DNA from: Methyloversatilis discipulorum
Lineage (GTDB): Bacteria > Pseudomonadota > Gammaproteobacteria > Burkholderiales > Rhodocyclaceae
Length of the DNA: 64,000 bases
Direction of reading: 5' to 3'
Assembly (NCBI RefSeq): GCF_000385375.1
Contig: NZ_ARVV01000001.1
Coordinates: 186,001 to 250,000, forward strand
Part shown: piece after piece, positions 9,817 to 20,116 of the stretch
Layout of the letters: the number at the start of each line of letters is the position of its first letter
Position numbering within the stretch: the first letter of the stretch is position 1
Notes under the pieces: generated by a model
The model's database searches: none
The model's input: the letters and a program-made list of their open reading frames with translations, nothing else
Told to the model about the DNA's origin: nothing
Translations under genes and position numbers: made by a program

Positions 9817-11319
9817 ATGACGCAGCTTTCCATCTTCCGACCGACCCTGATCGCGCTGGCGATCGGCTGCGCCTCTGGCGCGGTGCAGGCGGCCGACTGG
9901 CACACGATTTCGACCGACCGCGGCAAGAAGATCGAGATCGATCGCGACAGCGTGCTGCGCGCTGAGGGCGGCAAGAAGGTGGCCTGGGGCCGGCTGGTGC
10001 TGACCGAGGCCGACGCCGAAAAAACCGGCTACGCGATGGTGCAGGCGCTGAATCGCTACGACTGCCAGAGCCTGCGTTTCGCCACGATCAAGCGCGTCTA
10101 TCTGGACGCCAACCAGAAAATCCTGCGCGAGGAGCGCACCGGCTCGGACAGCGAAATTTCGCTGCTGCCCGGCACGCTGGACGAAAAGCTGTTCCGCGAA
10201 GTGTGTCAGCCGCCGGCCGCCGAAGAACTCCGTCAGGTGGCCGAACAGGCTGGCCGTGCTGCGCGCACCGCCGCCAACGCGGGCGACCTCGGCAAGGTCG
10301 AGCGCACCGAAATGGTGAACATCAAGCCCGATCTGCGCGAAGCCGCGGCGCAGGCGCGCGAGGAAATGAGCAGCGCGAAGAAGCCTGCAGGAGCAGCGGG
10401 CAAGCCCGAGGCAGCGAAGGCCGAGCCGGCAAAGGTGGCCGATGCCGGCACGAAGAAGCCGGACACCCACGACGCCGCGCCGGCGGCGACCAAGCCGCCG
10501 GTGATGCGCAGCGAAATCCCGCTGCCGCCGCCGGCCCCGAAGCCGCGGCCGCGCCCGGTCATGCAGGCCGCCGTCGCGCCGGCCGCTCACGCAGCGCCGA
10601 AGAAGCCGGCGGTCGAAGCCGCGCCCGTCACGCACGCGCACGGCGACATCCACTGGACTTATGAAGGCGAATTCGGCCCGCAGAACTGGGGCCGGCTGAA
10701 GCCGGAATGGACGAAATGCGCGACCGGCCAGACGCAATCGCCGATCGACATCCGTGACGGCATCAAGGTCGATCTGCCGCCGGTACAGTTCGACTACCGG
10801 ACCACCTATTTCACCGTCGTCGACAACGGCCACACAGTGCAGGTGAACGTCGGCGAGGGCAGCACGATTACGCTGGTCGGCAAGCGCTACGAACTGGTGC
10901 AGTTCCATTTCCACAAGCCAGCCGAAGAGCGCGTGAATGGCAAGACCTATGACATGGTCGCCCATCTGGTGCATAAGGATCTGGACGGCAATCTGGCCGT
11001 GGTCGCGGTGCTGCTCGACCGCGGCACCGAACATCCGCTGTTCAATACGCTTTGGGCCTACCTGCCGCTGCAGAAAAACGTCGAGTCGCGCCCGGACGTG
11101 AGTATCGATCTGGCGAAACTGCTGCCGGAAAAGCGCGACTACTACACCTATATGGGTTCGCTGACGACGCCGCCCTGCTCGGAAGGCGTGACCTGGCTGG
11201 TGATGAAGGAGCCGCTGCAGCTGTCGCCGGAACAGATCGGCATCTTCGGTCACCTCTACCGCAACAATGCGCGTCCGGTGCAGGCAGCCAACAGCCGGCT
11301 GATCAAGCAGTCGCGCTGA
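9817..11319 (+). CDS. Exported alpha-carbonic anhydrase with an N-terminal surface-adhesin-E-like domain
   Basis: A 500-residue protein, about twice the size of a usual bacterial alpha-CA. Residues 1-25 are a signal peptide (cleavage after VQA). About 26-140 resembles the small surface-adhesin E/CNP1-like domain (DWHTISTD, KVAWGRLVLT, YDCQSLRFATIKRVYLD). About 140-285 is a Lys/Ala/Pro-rich linker. The carbonic anhydrase domain (about 285-495) has zinc ligands His364 and His366 in QFHFHKPAEE and His383 in VAHLVHK, the spacing of bacterial alpha-CAs, plus TQSPIDI and SLTTPPCSEGVTW. It should interconvert CO2 and bicarbonate in the periplasm. The fusion suggests anchoring to the envelope. A bidirectional terminator follows. 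Confidence 0.92.
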   Translation: MTQLSIFRPTLIALAIGCASGAVQAADWHTISTDRGKKIEIDRDSVLRAEGGKKVAWGRLVLTEADAEKTGYAMVQALNRYDCQSLRFATIKRVYLDANQKILREERTGSDSEISLLPGTLDEKLFREVCQPPAAEELRQVAEQAGRAARTAANAGDLGKVERTEMVNIKPDLREAAAQAREEMSSAKKPAGAAGKPEAAKAEPAKVADAGTKKPDTHDAAPAATKPPVMRSEIPLPPPAPKPRPRPVMQAAVAPAAHAAPKKPAVEAAPVTHAHGDIHWTYEGEFGPQNWGRLKPEWTKCATGQTQSPIDIRDGIKVDLPPVQFDYRTTYFTVVDNGHTVQVNVGEGSTITLVGKRYELVQFHFHKPAEERVNGKTYDMVAHLVHKDLDGNLAVVAVLLDRGTEHPLFNTLWAYLPLQKNVESRPDVSIDLAKLLPEKRDYYTYMGSLTTPPCSEGVTWLVMKEPLQLSPEQIGIFGHLYRNNARPVQAANSRLIKQSR

Positions 11320-11332
11320 GCCGCGCGGGCGC

Positions 11333-11363
11333 AAAAAAGGCCATCCCGCGGGATGGCCTTTTT
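11333..11363. terminator. Bidirectional intrinsic terminator between the carbonic anhydrase gene and ahcY
   Basis: A perfect 9-base stem GGCCATCCC / GGGATGGCC (11339-11347 and 11350-11358) is flanked by six A on the left and five T on the right. It can terminate transcripts arriving from either of the two converging genes. Confidence 0.93.
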
Positions 11364-11406
11364 CATTGGCGCGGCCCGCAGGGCGCGCCAACCGCGAACC
11401 GAATAC

Positions 11407-12816
<1,410 letters not shown>

Positions 12817-12893
12817 TACGGGCTCCTTTTGATGCGGCAGGCGGTATCTCACCTGCCATCCGCGGCCGGACTGCTGCCCGGGCGGCGGGTTCA

Positions 12894-12983
12894 GGTGAGC
12901 GCCGTTGCAAAAGTGCCCGCGACCGTGGCGGTCTGGCGGGGTCCGAGCCTGGGGGCCTTGCGGCACCTTGCAGCGCTCCTCGG
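12894..12983 (-). promoter_or_regulatory. SAH riboswitch upstream of ahcY
   Basis: The minus strand carries CCGAGGAGCGCTGCAA, then a variable arm, CCCAGGCTCGG closing on the first block, and finally GCAACGGCGCTCACC, which can pair with GAGCGC as the pseudoknot helix. These are the signature blocks of the SAH riboswitch class, known mainly upstream of ahcY in beta- and gammaproteobacteria. It starts almost at the predicted transcription start and ends about 80 bases before the ATG. Confidence 0.94.
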
Positions 12984-12992
12984 AAGCTTTGG

Positions 12993-12998
12993 ATTATA
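12993..12998 (-). promoter_or_regulatory. Predicted -10 box for ahcY
   Basis: The minus strand reads TATAAT, a perfect sigma-70 -10 hexamer, about 10 bases before the first conserved block of the SAH riboswitch. No good -35 hexamer is seen at the usual 17-base spacing. Confidence 0.6.
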
Positions 12999-13113
12999 GC
13001 GTCGCGCCCCGCATCTGCCGGGTGAAGTACCCGGTTTCACGATCGGCGCCCGCTACAGAGTGTGGCAACGGATAATCCGTTCCCGACCTCCGCACGATTT
13101 ACGGCATCCGACG

Positions 13114-14577
13114 ATGGAACTGGAACCGACGCCACCCCGTTCGTCTCTGGCCGACCTCGCCCGCAATCTGGGTGCCGGTCTGCGCGCCCTGCTGCTGTGG
13201 AAGGCCGCCCCGGCCCTGCGCGCCGGCGCGGCGGCCTGGATAGCACTCGAACTGCTGTCGCTGGCGCTCGATTTCGGCTTCGACTTCGCGCGCGCCGGGC
13301 CGGATGGCCAGTTCATGACCGATGCGCTGGCCGGCAAGCTGTTCCACCTGCCCTGGCTCATGCTCGCCGTGTGGGCGGCGGCCCGTCTGGCCGGCCGGTC
13401 AGAGGCCTGGCTGCGCGGCGTGGTCGGCATGGCGGCGCTGTGGATATGGCTGTCGCTGCTGTGGAATGCGCTCGCGCTGCTGCCGGCCGAGGTGTGGGCG
13501 GAACTGGGCGACGCGGTCGATCTCGTCTGGTGGGCGCCCGCTGCCTGGGGGCTGATCGCCTCTGCCGTGCTGCTGGGAGAGGTATTCGAGGCCAGACCGG
13601 CGCGGCGCCTCGGCATGCTCGCCATCGTCGGTCTGTGCTACCTGCTGCCGACTGCGATGCTGGGTACGCAGATGCCGCTGTGGGTGGCCACGCAGACCGA
13701 TGACGACGGTGAAACGGCGCGCTGGCAGGCCGCCCGCAGCGAAGCATTGATCTACCGCCAGCCCTTGCTGCTGACCGAGGCGATCGCGCGGATCGAGCCC
13801 GGCCAACCGGGCCGGCCGGAACTGTTCCTGCTGGCCATCGCCGGCCATGGCGCACAGGATGTGTTCCTGCGCGAGGTGGACAAGGTCGAACGCCTGTTCG
13901 CCGAGCGCTTCGACACCGGCGGCCGCAGCATCGTGCTGGCCAACAACCCGGCCACCGTGCTCGACCGGCCGCTGGCCACCGTCAGTGCGATGGAAGCCAG
14001 CCTGCGCGCGCTGGGCGAACGGATGAACCGCGACGAGGACGTGCTGTTCGTGTTCCTGACCTCGCACGGCGCCGAGGACCACCGCTTCGACCTCAGCCTG
14101 TGGCCGTGGGAACTGGAACAGCTGACGCCGCAGCGCCTCGGCGCCCTGCTCGACGCGGCCGGCATCCGCCACCGCGTCATCCTGGTGTCGGCCTGCTATT
14201 CGGGCGGCTTCATCGCGCCGCTCGCCGGACCCGATACGCTGGTCATGTCGGCCGCGCGCGCCGACCGCAGTTCGCACGGCTGTTCGCATGAAGCCGACTG
14301 GACCTTCTTCGGCCGCGCCTTCTTCGACGAGGCATTGCGCGCAACGCCGTCCTTCACCGAAGCCTTCGCCCGCGCCCGTGCGGCGGTCGGCACGCGGGAG
14401 GCGGCGGAAGGGCTGGAAGCGTCGGAGCCGCAGATCGCCGTTGGCGAGGCGATCAAGGCACGGCTCGACGCGATGGCCGCGGACTGGCAACGGATGCCGC
14501 GCACGCTGCAGGCGCAGCAGGGCGGTTCGAGCGGCGAGCCGGCCGCGACCTCAAGTTGCGACAAGGCGCGCTGCTGA
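13114..14577 (+). CDS. Membrane-anchored C13 (legumain/caspase-fold) peptidase family protein
   Basis: A 487-residue protein. The N-terminal half (about 30-205) carries some five hydrophobic helices. The C-terminal half is a clan CD cysteine peptidase domain: His318 in VFLTSHGAEDH after a hydrophobic strand, and Cys361 in ILVSACYSGGFI, the His-Gly and Ala-Cys pattern shared by legumains, caspases and gingipains. The peptidase C13 family in proteobacteria is poorly characterised and its substrates are unknown. The ATG at 13114 is the likely start; the ribosome site is weak. It faces the kinase operon tail to tail, with only 20 bases between stops. Confidence 0.88.
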   Translation: MELEPTPPRSSLADLARNLGAGLRALLLWKAAPALRAGAAAWIALELLSLALDFGFDFARAGPDGQFMTDALAGKLFHLPWLMLAVWAAARLAGRSEAWLRGVVGMAALWIWLSLLWNALALLPAEVWAELGDAVDLVWWAPAAWGLIASAVLLGEVFEARPARRLGMLAIVGLCYLLPTAMLGTQMPLWVATQTDDDGETARWQAARSEALIYRQPLLLTEAIARIEPGQPGRPELFLLAIAGHGAQDVFLREVDKVERLFAERFDTGGRSIVLANNPATVLDRPLATVSAMEASLRALGERMNRDEDVLFVFLTSHGAEDHRFDLSLWPWELEQLTPQRLGALLDAAGIRHRVILVSACYSGGFIAPLAGPDTLVMSAARADRSSHGCSHEADWTFFGRAFFDEALRATPSFTEAFARARAAVGTREAAEGLEASEPQIAVGEAIKARLDAMAADWQRMPRTLQAQQGGSSGEPAATSSCDKARC

Positions 14578-14597
14578 CGGGCTGCTCGACCGGCGAC

Positions 14598-14978
14598 TCA
14601 GACGCCGCTGCTGAACCACCACCAGCCGCCCGCCGCGAAAACCGCGACGACGATGGCGATGGCAATGTTCCGCTGCAGCGGGTAGCGCTCCAGCTTCACC
14701 AGCGGCGTGCGGTAGGAAATGTAGAGGAAGCCGCCGCCGAACAGCGCCAGCACGGCCAGCAGCGACCAGCGGTTGCCGGTGCGCGCGGCCAGCCGCAGCA
14801 GCGTGCCGCAGACCAGGATGAGCGCGAAGTAGCCGAACAGCGACAGTGGCGTGATGCCGGTGCACGAGCGCCCGCCGCATTCCGGGCACACGGCCGGCGC
14901 CTTGGCGCGGGCGGTCAGCTTGATCAGGCGCGCGATGGTGTCCCGCCCGCAGTGCGGGCAGCGGTTCAGGGCTGACAT
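14598..14978 (-). CDS. Small membrane protein with N-terminal zinc ribbon
   Basis: A 126-residue protein. Residues 7-34 hold two Cys pairs (CPHCGR and CPECGG), a zinc-ribbon pattern. About 45-65, 72-90 and 105-125 are three hydrophobic segments, the last ending in AGGWWWFSSGV. The start codon lies 1 base after the kinase stop, so it is very likely translated as part of that operon. The function is unknown; it may be a membrane partner of the kinase. Confidence 0.78.
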   Translation of the reverse strand: MSALNRCPHCGRDTIARLIKLTARAKAPAVCPECGGRSCTGITPLSLFGYFALILVCGTLLRLAARTGNRWSLLAVLALFGGGFLYISYRTPLVKLERYPLQRNIAIAIVVAVFAAGGWWWFSSGV

Positions 14979-14979
14979 A

Positions 14980-17064
14980 TCACTTGCCGGCGAGGAAGGC
15001 GGCGCGCTGCACCGGGTCGGGAATGTCGCGCGACAGCTCTTCGAGCAGCGCCTGTTCGTCGCTCACCCGCTTCAGCGCGCGACCGACCAGGATGCGCGCC
15101 ATCGGCCCGATGCGTCGGGCCAGCCGGTGCTCGATGTCGGCGATCAGCGCGTCGTCCAGCGGTCGCGGGCCGAAAGCGCTGCTGCGCGACGTGGTGGTGA
15201 GCGGTGTGCTGCGGCGCGAGGCGCTGACCGTATCGATGGACGCACTGCGCACCGTCGATGACACGCCGGTGGTTCCGGCGATATGCCGCTTGGCCTCGAT
15301 CAGGAAACCGGCGCGCTGCGCGTCGCCCGGAATGTGCGTCGCCAGCTGCTCGATCAGCAGCGCCGGGCTGGCGACCTTGGGTCCGATGCGCGTCACCAGC
15401 ACGCGCGCCATCGGCCCGATGTGGCGGGCGAGCAGCGCTTCGAGCACCGGCGTCAGCGCGTCCTGCGCCAGGCCGGGCTGGGCGTCGTCGACGCGGCGGG
15501 TGATGCCGCTGCGCGCATCCAGTTCGAACACCTCCTGGCTGCGCGAGGCGATTTCGGCGCGCTGGCCGGTGGCGTGCAGGCCGACTGGTGCGCCGCTGCC
15601 CAGCGCCGACACGGTCTCGAAATAGGCGCGCGACACCAGCACCTGACCGGCGCGTGCCAGGCCGGCCAGCGTGCGCGCGGCATCGAGGCCGTCGCCGTGC
15701 ACGTCGAGCGCGCCGGTGCCGGCGCGGGTCACCCGTACCGGGCCCAGATTGATGCCCTGACGCAGTCCGCCGCCCTCGTCGCCGAGGTCGAGCGCGCGCA
15801 GCCGCTGCGCCACCACGCAGGCGTCCTCGGGCTGGCCGAGCAGGCACAGCGCGGCGCCGTCCTCGGTGTCGTGGATGAGCCGGCTGTCGGCGTCGACCGA
15901 GCGCGCGGCGCGTGCCAGCGCGTCGTCCAGTTCCGATTTGCAGGCCAGCCGCTGCGCCGTGTCGAGATCGACGCTGCGGTCGATCTGCGCGTACAGCACG
16001 CTGCAGACGATGGTGCGCCGCTCCTCCGACGCGCCGCTGGCGCGTACCGCGGGTGCCGGCGGCGTGCCGGACGCGAGCGGGCCGCGCGCCGCCGGCACCG
16101 GCATGAACACGCGACGGAAGTCGGCCACGCTGCGCGGGCGCCGGGTTTCGTGCGGCTCGAGCGCCCAGTCGATGGCACGCAGCAGCGAGGCGCCGAAGAT
16201 GGCTGCGTCGGCGGCCTTGGCGGCCGGCCGCAGCGGATCGTTGTGCACGCGGGCGGCCGATTCGACCGGGCGCTGTCCGGTCACCAGCCAGTACATGACG
16301 GCGGCCAGCGAGTAGATGTCGGTCCACGGCCCCTGATTGCCGTGCGAGTGGTACTGCTCGAACGGTGCGAAGCCGGGCGTCACGATGGCGGTCAGCGTGT
16401 GCTCGGCGTCGTGGTAGCGGCGTGCCGCACCGAAGTCGAGCAGCACCGGCGTGCCGTCGTCGCGGATGCAGATGTTGGCCGGCTTGATGTCGCGGTGCAG
16501 GAAGCCGCCGTCATGCACCACCTGCAGGCCGTCGAGCAGCGGCTTGACGATGGCCAGCAGCGTCGTGCGGTCGATCGCGTCGTTGCGCTCGCGCACCCAC
16601 TGGTTCAGCGTGCGCCCCTGCACGTAATCCATCACCATGTAGGCGGTGCCGTTGGCTTCGAAGAAGCGGCTGACGCGCACGATGTTCGGGTGACGGAAGG
16701 TGGCGAGTGCGCGCGACTCGTCGAGGAAGCGGCGCAGGCCCTGCTCGAACATCTCGACCGCCGGGCCGGCCCGCGGCAGCACGCGCTGCGCGTCGCCGCG
16801 CACCGCGATGTCGGTGGGCAGGAACTCTTTCACCGCGACCTTGCAGTCGAGCAGCGTGTCGTGCGCCAGATAGGTCAGGCCGAAGCCGCCGCCGCCGAGC
16901 AGCGATTCGATGCGGTACTCGTTCAGTGCCCAGCCGACCGGCAGCGCACCGGGGCTGGCGTTGGCCGTGGGCAGGAAGCCGCTGCCGGCCAGCACGTCCG
17001 AGTTCACGCTGTCTTCGGTGAACGCCTCGTCGTCGTCGCCGAAAGGAGTAGGACCTCCGGCCAT
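14980..17064 (-). CDS. Ser/Thr protein kinase fused to a degenerate nucleotidyl-cyclase-like domain and C-terminal helical repeats
   Basis: A 694-residue cytoplasmic protein. About 45-310 is a Hanks-type kinase: glycine loop GGGGFGLTYLA, catalytic HRDIKPAN (Asp192) and DFGAAR, with all key residues intact. A linker follows. About 350-520 resembles a class III adenylate/guanylate cyclase fold (IVCSVLYAQIDRS, HDTEDGAALCLLG, GINLGPV), but the position of the first metal-binding Asp appears to be Gln360, so it may be regulatory and not catalytic. The C-terminus has two related helical repeats, each with IGPMAR(V/I)LV and HIP or DIPD..QRA.FL. The heme sensor gene lies upstream and a membrane zinc-ribbon gene downstream, suggesting a signalling operon. 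The start is ATG 17064; the ribosome site is weak. Confidence 0.9.
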   Translation of the reverse strand: MAGGPTPFGDDDEAFTEDSVNSDVLAGSGFLPTANASPGALPVGWALNEYRIESLLGGGGFGLTYLAHDTLLDCKVAVKEFLPTDIAVRGDAQRVLPRAGPAVEMFEQGLRRFLDESRALATFRHPNIVRVSRFFEANGTAYMVMDYVQGRTLNQWVRERNDAIDRTTLLAIVKPLLDGLQVVHDGGFLHRDIKPANICIRDDGTPVLLDFGAARRYHDAEHTLTAIVTPGFAPFEQYHSHGNQGPWTDIYSLAAVMYWLVTGQRPVESAARVHNDPLRPAAKAADAAIFGASLLRAIDWALEPHETRRPRSVADFRRVFMPVPAARGPLASGTPPAPAVRASGASEERRTIVCSVLYAQIDRSVDLDTAQRLACKSELDDALARAARSVDADSRLIHDTEDGAALCLLGQPEDACVVAQRLRALDLGDEGGGLRQGINLGPVRVTRAGTGALDVHGDGLDAARTLAGLARAGQVLVSRAYFETVSALGSGAPVGLHATGQRAEIASRSQEVFELDARSGITRRVDDAQPGLAQDALTPVLEALLARHIGPMARVLVTRIGPKVASPALLIEQLATHIPGDAQRAGFLIEAKRHIAGTTGVSSTVRSASIDTVSASRRSTPLTTTSRSSAFGPRPLDDALIADIEHRLARRIGPMARILVGRALKRVSDEQALLEELSRDIPDPVQRAAFLAGK

Positions 17065-17156
17065 CTCAGTTTTCCGCGGCGCCGCGCGCCGCCCGCCGGG
17101 CCGGCTGTGCAAGGCCGGCCCTGTGCGAACGAAGTAAGCGTGGGGGCAATTTCATG

Positions 17157-18029
17157 TCAGCTGTCGATCATGCGCATCGCCGTTTCCAGGCTGCGTCGCA
17201 TGCGGTTGAAGGAGGCGCCGAGCACCGACACCTCGTCGCGCCCGCCGTCGCCGAACTCCGGCACCGAGAAGTCGCCGGTGCTGATGCGGTCGGCGGCGGC
17301 CGACATGCGTGCGACCGGGCGGATGATGAGCCATTCCAGCATCAGGTTCAGCGCCACCATGACGAAAACGAACACCCCGACAAGCGAGGCCATGAAAGTG
17401 GTGAAGGCGCGGTCGGCATTGCTCACCGGCACCGTCATCGGCACCGACACCACCTGGGCGCCGATGATTTCGTTCATCTTCCAGCCGAAGCCGTTCGCCT
17501 CGCCATACACCTTCACCATGCTCGGCGGCGCCGTCGCTGGCGTGTTGTGACAGGCCAGGCAGGCGGGGTTGGTGATCTGGATGGGCCGCGCGATATACAT
17601 GTGGCGACCGGTCGGCGTGTCGCGTTCGCCGGTCAGCTCCTTCACGTCCATCGCATTGCGGAAGCTGGCCACCAGATCGGCTTCCCAGTCCGACGCGCGA
17701 TCGCGCGGGTTGGACGGGTTCAGCGTCGCTTCCTTGTAGGCGTACTCCGGGTGGTTCTTGCGCAGCTCGTTCAGTGTTTCGGTCGCCGCGTAGGCCGGCA
17801 CCGTCTGCGGCAGGAACTGCTCGGCCAGCATCGGATCGAGGTGGGGCTTGATCTGGCTCACCGTGTAGGCGCGGATGGCGAGCGCGGTTTCCATCATCAG
17901 CCGCGCGTTGCGCTCGACCTCGGCGCGTGCGTTGTCATGCAGCAGCCGGTGCGACAGCGCCGCACAGGCGGCGAGGCCGATCGCGAACACGCCGATCAGC
18001 ACGAGGTTGAATTTGAGTCTGAGTCCCAT
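17157..18029 (-). CDS. Membrane heme-binding sensor of the Tll0287-like (DUF3365) type with HAMP domain
   Basis: A 290-residue protein. An N-terminal membrane helix (about 7-25) precedes a periplasmic Tll0287-like domain with one c-type heme motif, CLACH (in NPACLACHNTP). A second membrane helix (about 205-230) leads to a HAMP linker (IIRPVARMSAAADRISTGDFSVPEFG) and a short helical tail. The family is thought to sense redox or gas ligands through heme. There is no output domain of its own, so the Ser/Thr kinase encoded 92 bases downstream is the natural candidate partner. The ATG at 18029 (MGLRLKF) is chosen; a GTG 9 bases upstream is possible. Confidence 0.85.
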   Translation of the reverse strand: MGLRLKFNLVLIGVFAIGLAACAALSHRLLHDNARAEVERNARLMMETALAIRAYTVSQIKPHLDPMLAEQFLPQTVPAYAATETLNELRKNHPEYAYKEATLNPSNPRDRASDWEADLVASFRNAMDVKELTGERDTPTGRHMYIARPIQITNPACLACHNTPATAPPSMVKVYGEANGFGWKMNEIIGAQVVSVPMTVPVSNADRAFTTFMASLVGVFVFVMVALNLMLEWLIIRPVARMSAAADRISTGDFSVPEFGDGGRDEVSVLGASFNRMRRSLETAMRMIDS

Positions 18030-18147
18030 CGCAGGCACCGGTCAGTTTTTTGCCGCGGCCTCTTGCGGGGCCGCTCTGATTGCGGCCCGATTGTAAGTCA
18101 TTGACGGGATTGCAAGGAATTGTGTCAGCGCAGGCAGGCGCAGCCTG

Positions 18148-18531
18148 TCACGCTGCCGGGCTCCGGTTCATCCACCACCAGGCGATGGCAGCGATCGACG
18201 CCGCCCACAGCAGCAGGATGAAGATGCCGGCCGCCCAGTTGGCCGGCAGCTTGCCGGCACGGGCGCGGGCGCGCGCCGCTTCCATCACGTCCGGCGGGAT
18301 CATGCGCACCGCCAGCCAGATGCCCAGCGGCAGCAGCACCACCTCGTCCAGCATGCCAAGTACGGGGATGAAGTCCGGAATCAGGTCGATCGGGCTGGCC
18401 GCGTAGGCGAGCAGGAAGAGCAGCAGGATCTTGGCACGGCGCGGCGTGCGCGTGTCCTGCGCGGCGACGGCAAGCGCCATCACTTCGAGCTTGATCGCGC
18501 GTATGCGCTCTTTCAGTCCGGATCCGGTCAT
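18148..18531 (-). CDS. YkvA-like DUF1232 membrane protein
   Basis: A 127-residue protein containing the DUF1232 signature, in which two membrane helices flank AYAASPIDLIPDFIPVLGMLDE. The C-terminus has a further helix (FILLLWAASIAAIAWWWM). The function of this widespread family is unknown. I choose the ATG at 18531, which has AGG nearby, over the ATG at 18564. It lies about 100 bases downstream of rng on the same strand and may be its operon tail. Confidence 0.88.
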   Translation of the reverse strand: MTGSGLKERIRAIKLEVMALAVAAQDTRTPRRAKILLLFLLAYAASPIDLIPDFIPVLGMLDEVVLLPLGIWLAVRMIPPDVMEAARARARAGKLPANWAAGIFILLLWAASIAAIAWWWMNRSPAA

Positions 18532-18633
18532 GATGGCCTGCGATTTGTTGTGATCGATTTGCATTCAATCAGACCACAAAAACGCCGTGTCCGTCAGCCT
18601 CGCGTTGTCACGCGACGGCCGCGCTCCCGGGGC

Positions 18634-20088
18634 TCAGAGCAGCACGATGTCGAACTGCTCCTGCGAATAGCTCGACTCGGCATGCAGCGAAATCGGCTTG
18701 CCGATGAAGTCCGACAGCATGGCCAGCGCCTGCGACTCTTCTTCGAGGAAGAGGTCGACCACCTTGGGGTGGGCCAGGATGCGGAATTCGCGGGCGCTGA
18801 ATTGGCGTGCTTCGCGCAGCAGCTCGCGCAGGATGTCGAAGCTCATGGTCTGTGCGGTCTTCACTTCGCCGCGGCCGCCGCAGGTCGGGCAGGGTTCGCA
18901 CAGCACGTGGGCCAGCGATTCGCGCGTGCGCTTGCGCGTCATTTCGACCAGGCCGAGCGAGGTGAAGCCGCTGACCGAAATCTTCGTGTGGTCGCGGCCC
19001 AGCGCCTTGTGCAGTTCGGCCAGCACCTGGGCGCGGTGTTCCTCGCTTTCCATGTCGATGAAATCGATCAGGATGATGCCGCCGAGGTTGCGCAGGCGCA
19101 GGTGGCGGGCGATTTGATGCGCCGCCTCCAGATTGGTCTTGAAGATGGTTTCGTCGAAATTGCGTGAGCCGACGAAGCCGCCGGTGTTCACGTCTATCGT
19201 CGTCATCGCCTCGGTCTGGTCGAAGATCAGGTAGCCGCCGGACTTCAGGTCGACCCTTCGCGCCAGCGCCTTCTCGATTTCCTCTTCCACGCTGTGCAGC
19301 TCGAACAGCGGACGCTCGCCGGTGTAGTGCTCCAGCAGCTTGGTCAGCTGCGGCATGTATTCCTCGGCGAAGCTGCGCAGCTTCACGTAGTTCTCGCGCG
19401 AGTCGACCTGGATGCTCTGCGTATCGGCGCAGGCGAGGTCGCGCAGCACGCGCTGCGCCAGCGTCAGGTCTTCGAACACCAGCGTGGGCGGCTTGGCGGT
19501 CTTTGCGCGATTCCGTATTTCCTGCCAGGTCTTGCGCAGGTAGGCGATGTCGGCTGCCAGTTCCTCGTCGCTGGCCGATTCGGCCATGGTGCGCACGATG
19601 TAGCCGCCCGGGTCCTCAAGCGGCAGCAGCGCGTGGATGCGCGCGCGCAGTGCCTCGCGTTCCTCGGTCGATTCGATGCGCTGCGAAATGCCGACGTGGC
19701 GGTCCTGCGGCAGATGCACCAGCAGCCGGCCGGCGATGCTGATCTGCGTCGACATGCGCGCGCCCTTGGTGCCTATCGGATCCTTCAGCGCCTGCACCAG
19801 CACGCTCTGCCCTTCGGTCAGGATGCGTTCGATCGGCTTCGGCGGCTCGCCGTTCTGGCGCGCTTCCCAGATGTCGGCGACGTGCAGGAAGGCGGTGCGT
19901 TCGAGGCCGACGTCGATGAAGGCCGACTGCATGCCGGGCAGTACGCGCACGACGCGCCCCAGATAGATGTTGCCGACGATGCCGCGCGCGCTGCTGCGCT
20001 CGATGTGCAGTTCCTGCACCGCGCCCTGCTGCAGCAGGGCGACGCGCGTTTCCTGCGGCGTGAAGTTGATGAGGAACTGGTCGTTCAT
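18634..20088 (-). CDS. rng: Ribonuclease G
   Basis: A 484-residue endoribonuclease of the RNase E/G family, which matures 16S rRNA 5' ends and degrades some mRNAs. The N-terminal S1 region (GNIYLGRVVRVLPGMQSAFIDVGLERTAFLH) and the catalytic acidic motifs are present (MTTIDVNTGG; IILIDFIDM). The zinc-link is CPTCGGRG. The length excludes RNase E, which has a long C-terminal scaffold. It follows maf, a frequent arrangement. Confidence 0.96.
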   Translation of the reverse strand: MNDQFLINFTPQETRVALLQQGAVQELHIERSSARGIVGNIYLGRVVRVLPGMQSAFIDVGLERTAFLHVADIWEARQNGEPPKPIERILTEGQSVLVQALKDPIGTKGARMSTQISIAGRLLVHLPQDRHVGISQRIESTEEREALRARIHALLPLEDPGGYIVRTMAESASDEELAADIAYLRKTWQEIRNRAKTAKPPTLVFEDLTLAQRVLRDLACADTQSIQVDSRENYVKLRSFAEEYMPQLTKLLEHYTGERPLFELHSVEEEIEKALARRVDLKSGGYLIFDQTEAMTTIDVNTGGFVGSRNFDETIFKTNLEAAHQIARHLRLRNLGGIILIDFIDMESEEHRAQVLAELHKALGRDHTKISVSGFTSLGLVEMTRKRTRESLAHVLCEPCPTCGGRGEVKTAQTMSFDILRELLREARQFSAREFRILAHPKVVDLFLEEESQALAMLSDFIGKPISLHAESSYSQEQFDIVLL

Positions 20089-20116
20089 GGTGCGGACCGG
20101 AAAGTGGGAAGTCGGA

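Noticed and set aside
15283..17550. Long plus-strand open frame across the kinase and heme-sensor genes
   Set aside because: Same GC-driven effect; it crosses two genes on the other strand and has no recognisable domain.
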